A stretch of 64,000 bases of DNA from Symbiodinium natans (taxonomy: Eukaryota > Sar > Dinophyceae > Suessiales > Symbiodiniaceae). The stretch's first letter is position 1. Each line of letters opens with the position of its first letter. Of this stretch, positions 20,201 to 29,364 are shown one piece after another. The translations under genes and the position numbers were made by a program. The stretch covers positions 25,001 to 89,000 of the forward strand of contig CAJNDS010002204.1 of the NCBI GenBank assembly GCA_905221605.1, given 5' to 3'. The notes beneath the pieces were generated by a model that was given only the letters and a program-made list of their open reading frames with translations, searched no databases and had not been told where the DNA came from.

Positions 20201-20943
20201 CTCGCCGCAGCCTTCGGCGGACTTCTCGAACTCCAAGGTCGAGAACCTGGCCTGGGGCTTGTTGGTGTCCTTGGCAACCAACGAGATCTCAATCATGCCA
20301 GCGTTCGTGGGAACGCACATGAAGTGGTAGATGTCTGTGTGGTGATGGGCCCACTTACCAACATAGTCCTCCTTCACTTTCTTGCCATTGATCAGAATGT
20401 CCCACTTCTTCCCTCCTCTGTCTTTTGTTTCACAGAAGAGGTACTTCACCGTGTAGTAGCTCACAGGGGCATCGGGCGCTTGGAGGTTCACGCGGAAGGT
20501 CTGATTTGGCCAGCCGGCTTCACGGCTGTAGTGGTGCCTTAGCTCTTAGAATGCCCTCTCCAGAAAGCCAAACGAACCATCCCTCCCAAGCAAAGAAAAA
20601 GCAAAGCTGAAGCCAAAGGTGATCCCAAGCACAAGAGCGCATCGTAATCCTGGTCATACTCGAGTGGCCAGTTTCGGCAGGTGTGCTTGCCCAAGGTCTC
20701 GTTATCATCCCCAGCGATCCAATTGGCTCGATACCAATCCCGGGGCTTGGAGCCCACGTAACCACCCCAGGTGTAGGTACTGTAGGGTGTTTCGGAGTGG
20801 TACCAGAGTCGCCCAAGGCTGTCATTATAGTTTGCCTTGTAGCCACCGTTGATGCCTAGCCAGTCCACACCGGGGCCCTGACTGTTGGCCCACACTCTGC
20901 TGGAGAGTGCTCCCAGAAGAATGGCAGAGACCCACGGCACCAT
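11290..20943 (-). CDS. Modular secreted protein: malectin-like, EGF-like, Thr-rich linker, three PAN/apple domains
   Basis: Gene model, minus strand: exons 20943-20641, 20542-20186, 19267-18403, 18314-17841, 14062-13987 (tentative), 13792-12849, 12586-12488, 12389-12254, 11752-11692 and 11443-11290. Where exact edges are given the reading phase carries across each join, giving about 1,150 residues. Order of parts: signal peptide; malectin-like carbohydrate-binding domain; two EGF-like repeats; about 400 residues rich in Trp/Tyr with no family recognised (possibly a propeller); Thr-rich spacer; apple domains 1 to 3, all with the signature GRCEVWTR. Known families: malectin binds glycans, apple domains mediate binding. 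I infer a secreted or cell-surface adhesion/lectin-like protein. It may be two genes if the 13.8-17.8 kb gap (mostly repeats) is not an intron. Confidence 0.6.
12254..12586 (-). CDS. Exons completing apple domain 2 and opening apple domain 3
   Basis: Two exons. 12586-12488: AACLNDPACKGLEFSAGRCE, VWTRQAGIQASAE, donor CTGAG|GTGGGC. 12389-12254: VPGFTCLALPFNTSGFELVE, GEGKACRGESPTDNSPAYYE, VIPDQ, with GC donor CAAG|GCAGG. Splicing restores CK|AACLNDP and SAE|VPGFTC, exactly the apple pattern of domain 1 (C-x3-C-x5-C, GRCEVWTR, GF-x-C). Confidence 0.75.
12849..13792 (-). CDS. Exon with Thr-rich linker, apple domain 1 and start of apple domain 2
   Basis: Acceptor GGGGCTGAG at 13793. First part (MVRIAPLGAPEHEARCGPDA, TRWLVELDGDCNEVTDRMD, VVWVTTWLPDEVGEHGPKG) continues the ectodomain. 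Then a low-complexity Thr/Ser linker coded by ACC repeats (about 13260-13400). Apple domain 1: QACRGAHGNDNNPNYYTAI, EEACKYACMAEPLCSGIEYS, LGRCEVWTRPGGIRATMP, LQGFSCYRF. Apple domain 2 begins AGRACRGATPGDNSDSYMTV and stops at FECK. The donor is AAG|GCTGG, a GC donor sharing TGCAAGGCT with the acceptor end. Confidence 0.75.
13987..14062 (-). CDS. Tentative small Cys-rich exon
   Basis: Between acceptor TTTGACAG and a possible GC donor the frame reads ERQVIEPSIGCMPCGSNGG then CCGDGAK. Four cysteines in twelve residues and a matching phase (1 in, 1 out) are the support. It may be skipped or not real. Confidence 0.35.
14171..14248. repeat. (GCT)20 trinucleotide run with GCC variants
   Basis: Twenty exact GCT copies (14171-14230) followed by GCCGCT alternation. 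On the minus strand it would code Ser/Ala/Gln depending on frame, but no exon includes it. It lies just upstream (in gene direction) of the tentative 14062 exon, in presumed intron. Confidence 0.95.
14889..15085 (+). repeat. Interstitial telomere repeats, CCCCTAAA then CCCTAAA
   Basis: Starts with about ten CCCCTAAA octamers (one CCCCTAGA variant), moves to CCCTAAA heptamers, then blocks of AACCCTGAGG between heptamer runs. This is the plant/dinoflagellate telomere motif on its C-rich strand. It lies within the 13.8-17.8 kb gap. Confidence 0.9.
15086..17757. other. Presumed intron/gap between ectodomain exons
   Basis: About 2.7 kb with no assignable gene. Two plus-strand frames (15669-16040, 16030-16251) and a minus frame (16197-16009: APALRALKPPVLDAPEVEQD) have protein-like composition but overlap in opposite senses and lack domains. 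Also present: a GAT run (16766-16791), telomere-like tract 16970-17230, GGAAT-type repeats 17342-17520 and a G11 run near 17560. Confidence 0.4.
17342..17520. repeat. Degenerate GGAAT/TAGGAATT short-period repeat
   Basis: The words GGAATTA, AGGAATA, GGAATCGTAGG, AGGAATTACAGG and GGAATGA recur every 9 to 16 bases without a fixed period. Similar GGAATCC/GGAATGC spacing is seen at 27340-27480 and 31890-32120. Confidence 0.7.
17841..18314 (-). CDS. Exon 4: Trp/Tyr-rich ectodomain
   Basis: Acceptor CCAAG at 18315. Reads FPLSAWWAQRSAGYGYLLYA, HTGYAMHTYHRDAPGISDSE, WCYHPILKDIGLYKHTYG, and ends PPPAYEYGYG at a GT donor (TACG|GTGACG, 17841). Phase 1 fits both the tentative 14062-13987 exon and the 13792 exon. 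Continues the blade-like pattern of exon 3. No family recognised. Confidence 0.55.
18403..19267 (-). CDS. Exon 3: EGF-like repeats and start of unknown ectodomain
   Basis: Begins after acceptor GACTAGAG. EGF-like elements: CSRSCGKGLCSAS...VACACDEGVEGESCEAGIC and CNEPFGGSCNENTGACSC followed by INGYKGDHCEV, with the usual C-x-C-x(8)-C ending. The following 200 residues (YFSWTADVKYGKAG, GGIDMTEDGVVGALCIKYW, AAMIVAVCEVNS, GIWGSHLAFD) repeat a strand-turn-strand rhythm that may be propeller blades. The 3' edge is best placed at 18403 with a GA-AG intron (inferred, unsure). Confidence 0.65.
19738..20110. repeat. AT, CA and CAGA microsatellites
   Basis: AT-rich run (19738-19805), (CA)n at about 19843-19872, GCATACAT-type words, CAGACAGACAGG tetramers (about 19917-19962) and ATGCATG words near 20041-20115. 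It sits in the intron between the malectin and EGF exons. The open frames here are low-complexity artefacts. Confidence 0.9.
20186..20542 (-). CDS. Exon 2: malectin-like domain core
   Basis: Reads LRHHYSREAGWPNQTFRVNL, SYYTVKYLFCETKDRGGKKW, DILINGKKVKEDYVGKW and MIEISLVAKDTNKPQARFST. This follows the malectin pattern: aromatic/Arg strand, Y.V.L.FCE, DI.ING..V, then a final beta strand and LEFE. Acceptor TTCTAAGAG; donor AGGCTG|GTGAGG at 20186. The join to the EGF exon gives ERL-VWPVLCSRSCGKG in phase. Confidence 0.72.
20641..20943 (-). CDS. Exon 1: signal peptide and start of malectin-like domain
   Basis: Start chosen at Met 20943 because it begins a good signal peptide (MVPWVSAILLGALSSRVWA). 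A Met 33 bases upstream, at 20976, is in frame but adds charged residues. The mature part (VDWLGINGGYKANYNDSLG, then RLWYHSETPYSTYTWGGY) matches the opening of malectin domains (INxGG, Y.DS.G..W). It ends ...YDQDYD at a GC donor (GATTACGAT|GCGC); joining to 20542 keeps the frame and restores the malectin core. Confidence 0.7.
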
Positions 20944-21951
20944 GCCACAACGGCCCAGTGACCTAAATTTCTGCAACTACTGCTTCTCTACGTATTTGCA
21001 GAAGGCCTGAGCCAAGGGGAAGGCTGACATCCTGATTTTTGCACACGGGACTTGCTGTCTCGACATCTTCCCTTCATGGACTCTCCTGTGCCTCCTCCGC
21101 CTCTTCCTTCGCGTGCACGCTGATCAGGGGGTGGCCTGCATCTATCCAGAGATGCATTCTTGAGGCAGCTTTGGGACTGAGATGCAAGCGCTAATGTAAG
21201 TTTGAGTGCATCACAGCGTACGTTGCCACGATGTCTGGCGATGGCTTCACTGCAACCATGGACTTTCATCAACATCGCCATCGGGAGTGGAGATTCCACA
21301 TTTGCAGCACACGAACTGCTGTTAGCATCTGCGCGGCACACATGTGACCAAAACCTCTAGCAGAACGAGGACACCAATCAACATGTCCCTGTAAAAGAAC
21401 AACTGAATCACACAATTCGCACTGGCTCTTATATGGCAAAGCAAAAAAACGACGTGGCAAGATTGTATCTGCGCTGTGCAGATAGCTGCAAGCTTCTGCT
21501 GCCCCTTGCACGTGTCATGCAATTAGCCTGCGGAGTTCGGGATTGGTCGATCCCGAAACCTTCAATCCTCAGCTATTTAGAGCCGTACAAGTGCTGCAAC
21601 AGTGTTGCAAATCAGTCTCCCAAGATTAGACTTCCCGCGCTCTCTACAGCTCTCTTCAATCTAGAATTCTATCGCTGCACAAGGTTGTTCAAGCTGGCAC
21701 GTTGCAACATGAGCCATCGTCTGTGCCCAAACCTCTTTGCTTAATACCCTGCCGAGGCCTCCGACTCGCCCAACATCGACCCATCGCAGAACACAAGAGT
21801 CAGCACGTAGAGACGTAGAGGAGCACGAGATTCACCAACGCCTGAGAAAGACACGCACAACGAAGTGCAGTATTTCATGTGCCGTGCTCAAGCAAAGACT
21901 CACGGCTGTTTCGCGGCGCAAAAGGGGAAAACTCTGTGGATCTCTGTGGTT
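20944..21951. other. Intergenic, malectin-gene start to GWD stop
   Basis: About 1 kb between the start codon of the modular protein and the 3' end of the dikinase gene. It would hold the 5' flank of the former and the 3' flank of the latter's upstream neighbour. A hydrophobic minus frame (21522-21322, DMLIGVLVLLEVLVTCV) is not linked to any exon. No DinoSL acceptor could be named with confidence. Confidence 0.35.
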
Positions 21952-24900
21952 CTACACCTGAGGTCGGCTTTGTACAATGAAAATTCGCTCCCCGACATCC
22001 ACGCAGCCTTCAATGTCCTGCGGCACGCAATCGAAAGCTTCCTCAATCGCCCAGCCCACCTCAGCGATGCGCTTCAGCAGCTCTCTCCGATAGCTGGCAT
22101 CTTCCACGATGCCCAACCGATGAAGTCGCTGGAATCCTCCTTTATCCTCCTCTGCACAAACGGATTCGAACAGACCAGCGCCGGCAAACCCCTCCAAATC
22201 CTCGGCATTGCTGTCAGACCTGAAAATCAAACAGGGCTGTGCGTGCAAAGCCACGCTCTTGCTAGGGTACGAGAGAACCCGCGGCTCGCCACCCCCTCGA
22301 CGCACTGCAAAACTCAAGGCTCTGCCAGAGAAGTTCCCGACCAAAGTCTCTCCTCTACCGGCAACGATCTCTCCATACAGCTCATCTTTGTCTTTCGTGA
22401 AGGGATTGACTGTATGGAGCACGAAGGCATACTTGGCCTCGACAAGCTCCTGAACTAGCACCGCCATGTTCAGGTCATGAAAGCTCCGCCCGGCCTTGGC
22501 CAGTGATACCCAGGGTCGAAGAGCAAACATCGACGACCACACACCTTTGATGGCTGGCCAAGCATCGCCATCCCGAAACAACTTGCTTAGTCGGTCCTCG
22601 CCGTCCCGACCGCCCACTTCTTTCATGGCCTTAGCAAGCGCCTCCTTCAGGGCCTTGGGGAAGTGCATAGACTCCACGACCTGCTGTGCCTCCTCAAAGA
22701 TGATCTGTGCATCCTCGTTCGAGGTTGATGGCTGCAAGCGACTGACAACCTTTTCCAGCATGGGTAGTACATCCTTATTGCATTCGTCTCGCAAGGACTT
22801 TTGCATGGTTCCATATGGCAACGCCACGGCCTGTGGCGTGAGTATTCCTGCGGGTAGCTTCGGCCGCAGCAGGGCCAAGTTCAGGCTCTTAGAGCCTACG
22901 TTTGTCCGTGTCATTTCATCCGGGCGCACACACCAACGGCAGCCCAGGTCGTCAGTCAGATTCATCTTCACCTTGGTCTTGGATGTTCTAGCTACCGTCG
23001 CGTTGTCGGCTGCCTGTTTTTCTGCCATGTTTGTTGGCCTCTCAACCTCTGCGATGGTCAGGTTTCCATCAGGCCTACACCTGACTTCCACCCACTTGTC
23101 GGCAAAGTCGGCGGCCAGGTTCTCTGATATCTTCGGGTCGAAGCAGGTTGCGAGAAGCACCCCGAAATTTCTCGCCCGCACGGCGCAGTGCGACAAGATA
23201 TCAGGTGCGTCCTTGGCACTTCGCACCAGCACGCCCAGAACTCCGTCGGGAACCTCCTCCTCGCCGCTCACCGCCCCACTCAGCAAAATGGTCGGGGTCT
23301 CGAAGACCTCTCCTTGCACTCCCGTCATTTTGTCGATGAGTCTGAACATGCCCTGGATAGGTTTTTCAATGGGAGAGACCATCTGCCAGGGTGGCAACTG
23401 TGCAATGCCCCTCAGTACCGGCTCCAGCCGTTGCAAGATGAGGCTCACGGCCATTAGCGACGTGCCACGCAGCACCTCGTCAACAAAGATGTCGATATTC
23501 TTCCTGGATACCCCGACGGCCTCTCCAAGAAATGCTGCTTTCGGACCCATCAGTCTCTGACATTTGTCAGAAAGCTCGCCAACAACCCGGCTGATTCGAT
23601 CCACCAATGCCTTCAGAAGCAATGCGGAGTCCTCGCTGTGCTGCGAGGCACAGCTGTGAGCAAAGGAGTTCCAGTCGGCAAGGAGCGCCGGGAGTTCGGG
23701 CTCAAGGGGCAACTGCCCCATAAGGCCAATTAACAAGGCCCGCATCTGGTCAACAAGAGGCGGAAGCCGTACCTCGCCGGCAAGACCCTGGACCAAGACG
23801 CTCTGCTGAGTCTCCAGTGTGTAGTCAATGACAAGCAGCTGCTTGATCACTCCGGCCTCTGTATCCTTATGGTTCAGAATGGCGAGGACGTCATCTCTGG
23901 CTCCGGCAACTCGCATAAACTTGCCATGGCCCTCGTCCAGGCTGTTGAATCCCGTGCCGCCCATGTTGCAAACGTCGCGCAATCTGCCTTGCAGGTTGCT
24001 GGGCAGGCATTCCTTGGCGTGGTCGACTGCCTCAAGAATGGAATGGGCTTGCGGCAGTCGCCATCTGTCTTCTGCTGCTCACTCCCGCTCGCTCTACGTT
24101 ACTATCCAATTTCCTCTTCTTCTTCTTCTTCAAAATTATTCTTCTTCTTTCTGGGCTTTCTCTCTCTCTCTCTTCACTCCCCATCGGTGTTTCTCACCTT
24201 TCTCGCCGTGCTGCAAGCTGCAAGTCCAGGGCATCGTGCACGCTTCTCAAGATGCCGAGATACCTCTCAAAGTCGCTGATCAAACGTCCAATGTCCGTCT
24301 GAACCATGTACGGCTCTGTTGTGATTGGCCGGCTGTAGGACGTCAGGTGCTCCTTCGTGATGTTGTGTTCGGCCAGCACTCGCCAGTAGACCTCCATGTC
24401 GCCACCACTCTTGAGATATGCGATGATAGCACGGCAAATGCCGATGTCGGCCGGAGTTGTGTTGTTGTGCAGCTTCTGGTGCCATTGTTCGTAGTACGTC
24501 CCGTGGATTTCCTTGATGTGGTGGGCATGCATGATTACCAGGATCTCGTCCCGAATTTTCTGCCCGGCCGATCCCCCGCGACCCATGGTGGCCAGCGTCC
24601 AGCGGATCCAGAGGCGGCAGCTGGGTGTGGACTTCCACAGCTCGGCAAGCCGCTGTGTGAGCTGGTTTATCGTGGCCGCAAGCATTCGAGGCTGCGTGTT
24701 GATGTTCCGCTCCCATGTTAGCAGCTGCTGGAAAGAGAAGCGCTGCCAGACAAAGATCCAGCTCCAGAACTCTTCTTCATCACTAGACTCGTCGACGAGC
24801 GGCATGGAAGGTGTGCGAGACCATACAGCCTTTCCTGAATCGACCTGGAGCAAGGTCCTCCAGGATTGCAGGCGTCGCATCTGGACGCCCGAGATCTTTT

Positions 24901-26905
24901 CAAACGTGTCCAGAAACTCAAGGCAATGCTCGTAACGCCTCTTCAATGACATGTGGTTGCTCATTTCTTGCTCCACGATTTTGTCGGCCACTTGGGTCCA
25001 GGTGCCCTCACCCTTCTCGGCCTTCCACTTCCTTTGATGGGAGAACCGGACCACAGCGTCCCCCCCGTCAGCCGGTTTAACCCAGATGCCACCTTCGACA
25101 GTTTTTAACACGAAGCCGAAACCACCAATGTCGGGCACAATCGTCGTCTCGTTGGAGTCCGTTTCCGCGTGGGCACTCAGCGAGAAGTCTAGACCATGAA
25201 TCCCGACGTCCATCTTGCGCAAAGCTGCCTGGCATGCTTGGTGGTCGACGTATCGCATGTCCGAAGGCCACTGTACTGCATTGATCTGAGTGGCCGATGT
25301 CCATTCTCTGGACTGAGGAGTTTCGAAGACACCGAAATGCATCAGGCACGCTCCCAGGCGCGGATGAAGCCAGGCTCTGATTTCAACCTTCGCACGACTG
25401 TGGCCCTTGGAGATGCATGCAACATCCAGCGAGCCAGAGTCTCCCTGGAGCTCGAAGGCTGTGAATGAGATGTCTGCTCGTGACTGACGTGCTCGCCTAG
25501 CCTCTAGGAATTGACTCCGCGATGCCATCATGAATCGATCGTCATCCAACCTCGGTGCTGGGAGTGCATAGCTCAGGTGACTGAACAGCTGGATCTGTGG
25601 CTCTTCGGTGCTCGCTCTTTCCTGGATGCGGTCCCACTCCTCGTGGCGCGGCATCTCGAACTCGAAGTCATGGGGCCCATGCTTGATCCATCGATTGGCT
25701 GCACCATCATGGAAGACAAACATCAGGAACTTCTCCATGTCTGATGCTGGCACTTCGAAAGAGGCCTCCCATTTGTCTGTGCCTGCGCGAACTAGTGGCA
25801 CTCGCTTGGAGAATTTCCAGGCTCGATCCTGCCCAGCTAGACCATACTGCAGAACCAGCGCCGTCTTGGCATGCACGAGTAGGTGAGTGTGACACGAGGC
25901 CGGGGCTGCAGTTGCCAGTACGACAACCTCAATGCCATAATTGCCTGGGACTGTCCAGGAGCTGCTTTTCGCCTCCGGCTCCGCTCGCTGCATTTCCTCA
26001 ACGAATGTGCTGAAAAGCTTGGATGCCCGCCTTTGGAGCCGCACTGGACTGAAGGCGATTGGTTCCTTCGGGGCCTGTGCCTCAAGCTCCACGCCCTTCT
26101 GCCTGATGCCTTTGGGAAGCTCGAAGGCGAAGTCTCGGCCAGCATCCTTCAGCCATTGGTCTACGCTGGGGTCGTGAAGAACGAACATCAAATATTTCTG
26201 GATGTCCTGGGCCTTGAGTTTGATCTGCCCTTTGTAAATATCGCCCACAGCCTTTTGCAGGCTCAGCCTCGTAGACGACTTCCATCGATGATCATCACCC
26301 GCGGGGCCATACTGTAGCACTAGATCACGGCCGGATCGCACAAATGCCTGCACATTGCAGCAATGACCATCTGGAAGCGCTAGAATTGCCACCTCAACGC
26401 CGCTCGAGCTGTAGCATGAGACCTTGGCAGATGGGTTTTCCTTCGTCGCTTGCGTGACCAGATCTCTGAAGCCACGACTATCGGCTATGTTGGAGAAGTC
26501 AAGAAAAAAGTTTCGGGATCCATTCTTGAGCCACTCATTGGGCTTCTTGTGCAGAACAAACTGGAAGCCCTTAAGTCCTGCAGCGGTATTGATCTCCAAC
26601 CGCACTTTCCGCTGGTTTTGACGATCGGGGCGCGGGAAAGGTGTCTGCAACGCGCCTGGGACTCGGCTGGCTGCTGGGACGGTGCGAGCCTGGCTCTCGA
26701 CAGGCACCATCCACTCCTCCGCACTCTGCTTGCCCACTCCCCAGTGCAGGAGCAAGTCACCAGGACCCAACCCGGCAGCTGTGATGTCAAACACCATCCA
26801 GCCTCCATCAGGCTCTGAGACCGCATCGACGTATACACCAGGCTGTCTGAGGTGCGCAGAACTGCTGCTCCAGAGCGCGCCCATTGCAATCACATGCAAG
26901 CACAA
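21952..26905 (-). CDS. GWD: Alpha-glucan water dikinase (starch-phosphorylating), two exons
   Basis: Transfers the beta-phosphate of ATP to starch glucose, which opens granules for breakdown. Exon 26905-24198, intron 24197-24065 (133 bp, GT-AG, polypurine-rich on the coding strand), exon 24064-21952; 1,606 residues if started at 26905 (another Met, at 26884, begins MGALWSSSS). N-terminal half: four CBM45-like modules with hallmarks LLHWGV...EWMVP, LVLQYGPAGDDHRWK...QWLKDAGRDFAF, LVLQYGLAGQDRAWK...RWIKHGPHDFEF and LMHFGVFETPQSREW. Middle: GRGGSAGQKIRDEILVI, EQWHQKLHNNTTPADI and KEHLTSYSRPI. C-terminal half: phospho-histidine motif ILSHCAVRARN (His codon 23188-23190) and the ATP-grasp region LVQELVEAKYAFVLHT, IFRSDSNAEDLEGFAGAG, QDIEGCVD, VQSRPQV. 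All core motifs are intact. CBM45 rather than CBM20 favours GWD over PWD. Confidence 0.95.
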
Positions 26906-28170
26906 ACCAAGCTGGAGTGGGTTGGACGACTGGGCCCTGGTGTGTCACTAGCTTGCCTAGTGGGGCGTGTGTCGCTACAAACAAGACAAACTCGAAACAG
27001 TTGAAGCCTCATGCCTGAATTGCACACTTCAGTCACTTGTCCAAATGGACCAAATCATCTTGAATCTAAGGTGGAATATGGATCTCAATGTGTGAGTATC
27101 GGTGCAAGCACCAGACTTGAGTCGCAATCACAAAGCATGTGTTGTGCTCGGTCTCCCTCGGACCGAAGGCCGGAGCAAACTCGCGCAGGACTTGCTCGTC
27201 CACCTACAGGTCCTCGAAATGGATCAAAGTACCTCAAAGTACCTCAAAATGTGCCGAGTCGAGCCTCGTCGGTGCTGGACAAGGCCGGCCATGCGGAGGT
27301 TATCAGCACAGCCTCGTACGGGAGACAAAGCTTGCGGTGCGGGGAAGTATGGGAATTTAATAGGAATGCAATCGCATATATGAATCCAATATGAACTTCA
27401 TTGGAATCTAGAAAGAATGTAAAGAACCCAAATGGAATCCAACAGGAGCTTAGTCGGAATCCCCGCTCTCACCCAGAGGCAGAAGAGCACAGGTCTAATC
27501 GCAAAACACGACGAAAAAGTGCTAAACACGAGAAAGGGTTTAAGGTCAAACCACAAGTTGGCCTCTGGAACCACTGCTCTCGCCAACTGTTGTAGCTAGG
27601 TCCGTTTCCCTCTTTTTGAGCACGTTTCCAACAATTTTTGATTCGACCCATGCTCTTCGGCCTCTGGAACCACTGTGGTCCAGACTGTGGTCAACATTTG
27701 TGGTCAGACCTGTTCTCTTCTCCACTCCCAGGAATTTCGGCCGGATCTCCTCGAATTTTTCTTGGCTGGGTGCAGATGCAAAAACATTCCCCTGATGTTG
27801 CCAGGATGCCCTTGAAGCATTTTTCCGATCTTTTCCCATTTGTTTTTTTCGGGGGGGGGGATGTGGGGGGGGGCTTTTTGTTCTACTCGTGCAACATCAG
27901 TGTTCAAGGGCCTATGCACTCGTACCTGGCTAACATCAAAGGACCGACTGTGCATAAAACACATCAAGGAAGCAGTGTACTGATCCATAGTAACATACCT
28001 GTCAGTGAGAACTCCTTTCGGAACCAAACGTAGCACCCCAAGAAAGAACACCCCGCAAAGAACCACCCAGCCCATGCCACCCCTCCCATCCCCTCTCTGC
28101 CATCGGGGGTGCACGGGAGGAGGCGTTACTGAACTGATCTTTTTGGAACATCCGTGTCTGAAACTTTCGA
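26906..28170. other. Intergenic region upstream of GWD
   Basis: No gene recognised. Contains CTCAAAGTACCTCAAA direct repeats (27229-27250), GGAAT-type words (27340-27480), two copies of CTCTGGAACCACTG (27562 and 27661 area) and a G9-T-G8 patch near 27853. Overlapping frames at 27546-28240 lack domain signals. Confidence 0.4.
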
Positions 28171-28179
28171 ATCGCTGCA

Positions 28180-28290
28180 AAACCCACCTGATCGTCGAGC
28201 TCCACCGATCTCGCTGGTTTACCAGACTCCAGAGCAACAATGATGGGCTCCAAAGCCGCCTGTGGGCCGATCTGTTGACTCTGCCTCTTC
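28180..28290 (-). pseudogene. YchF/OLA1-like GTPase fragment (single exon piece)
   Basis: Minus frame QIGPQAALEPIIVALESGKP then ARSVELDDQ ends at a GT donor (GATCAG|GTGGGT). YchF/OLA1 proteins carry, before their TGS part, a helix ending in LE.GKPARS.EL.D, which this matches closely. No neighbouring G1 (P-loop), G3 or TGS-domain exon was found, so it is an orphan exon, a relic, or part of another protein with a chance match. Confidence 0.4.
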
Positions 28291-28345
28291 TCCGCGCTCC
28301 TTTCTCCAGTTCTGCATTCTCTTTCCGACTCCTTACCCGCCCACA

Positions 28346-28475
28346 TCCTGAGGAGCTTCTGGCTCAGTTTTCCCACTTGCATCTTCTGGTGTCGTTTCCG
28401 CAGCAAAACAGCAATGGCTGTCCTTGAACTCCTTGGCACCATCTACTTTGCCAACTATGTCGCGCTGCAGCTCCT
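28346..28475 (-). CDS. Exon-like stretch, unknown protein
   Basis: Between an acceptor (GATGCCAG) and a GT donor (GCGG|GTAAGG) the minus frame reads IKELQRDIVGKVDGAKEFKD, SHCCFAAETTPEDASGKTEP, EAPQDVGG. Good splice signals and charged-helix composition support coding. Function unknown; it may share a gene with the 28180-28290 piece. Confidence 0.35.
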
Positions 28476-28626
28476 TGATCTGGCATCACAACATGCGGAG
28501 GAGGGTATTCATAGACAAAGCAACACCACTGAGCAAGAACACGTTGACTCTCTGAGGGGTGACGTGCCAAAGTGGTGCAGGAAGTCTTGGGTGCAGGAGG
28601 AAGGTGGACCCCGAGCTTTTGTGAGT

Positions 28627-28748
28627 CACAACCCACCACCACCACCCGCACCAACCACCACCACCCACCCTTGCCACCACCCTTACCACTACCATTACCA
28701 CCACCATTACCACCACTACTACCACCACCATTCCCACCACAACCACAT
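28627..28748. repeat. CCA/CAC-rich trinucleotide tract
   Basis: ACCACC, CCATTACCA and CACTACTACC variants over about 120 bp. Translations (Pro/His on plus, Gly/Val on minus) are artefacts. Confidence 0.9.
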
Positions 28749-29364
28749 CCTCGTCATCGCAGGCCTGATACCTCCCACATTTACAAGGCCTCTGCTCATT
28801 CACATCTTTCCCAGCCACTGCTCTTCAGAGTGATCTCCATACCTTGTTCTCGCACCGGTCAAGATCTGACAGTAAGATCTCAGCATTGATTGTCTACATG
28901 TCACGAACGGGATCGGCACTGCCGGCCGCCAAATGGACGGAAGGGACAACAAGACTTGGACCATTTACCACCAAAAAAACTACTGAGGGCTCTTGGGGGG
29001 GGGGAGGGAGGGGAAAGCTAATCACTGGCACCTTTCTTCCTAGTACAGAAGCAGGCTTCTTCCGACCCTGAAAAAGCAAGCAAAAGCAGCCAGACTGCCA
29101 GAGTCATGACGCGTGAGAATATGATCACCTGCAGCAGCCTCGACGTGAGTGACGTCCTCGCTCTCGAGCGAACCATAATCATAAGCATGAACAAAGAAAT
29201 TGCAGCGATGGAGTCAGAAGCCGCATGAGCAATGCTGACGCTACTTCTGCTTCTACCACTGTGTTGGTCTATGTGCTTGCTCTAGAGTATATAGAAGGAT
29301 GGAAAGAAGGTCCGCAAGCGATGCGCTCTTTTAAGTTGGAGGCCGGCCGCGGCTAGGACATCCA
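28749..29364. other. 3' flank of the LRRC40-like gene
   Basis: About 600 bp without a supported gene. Contains a G-rich patch (about 28997-29015). It is downstream of the LRR stop codon and upstream of the exon-like stretch ending at 28475. Confidence 0.4.

Noticed and set aside
22496-23560. 354-codon plus-strand frame opposite the GWD gene
   Set aside because: It mirrors the GWD coding exon, whose catalytic motifs are intact on the minus strand.
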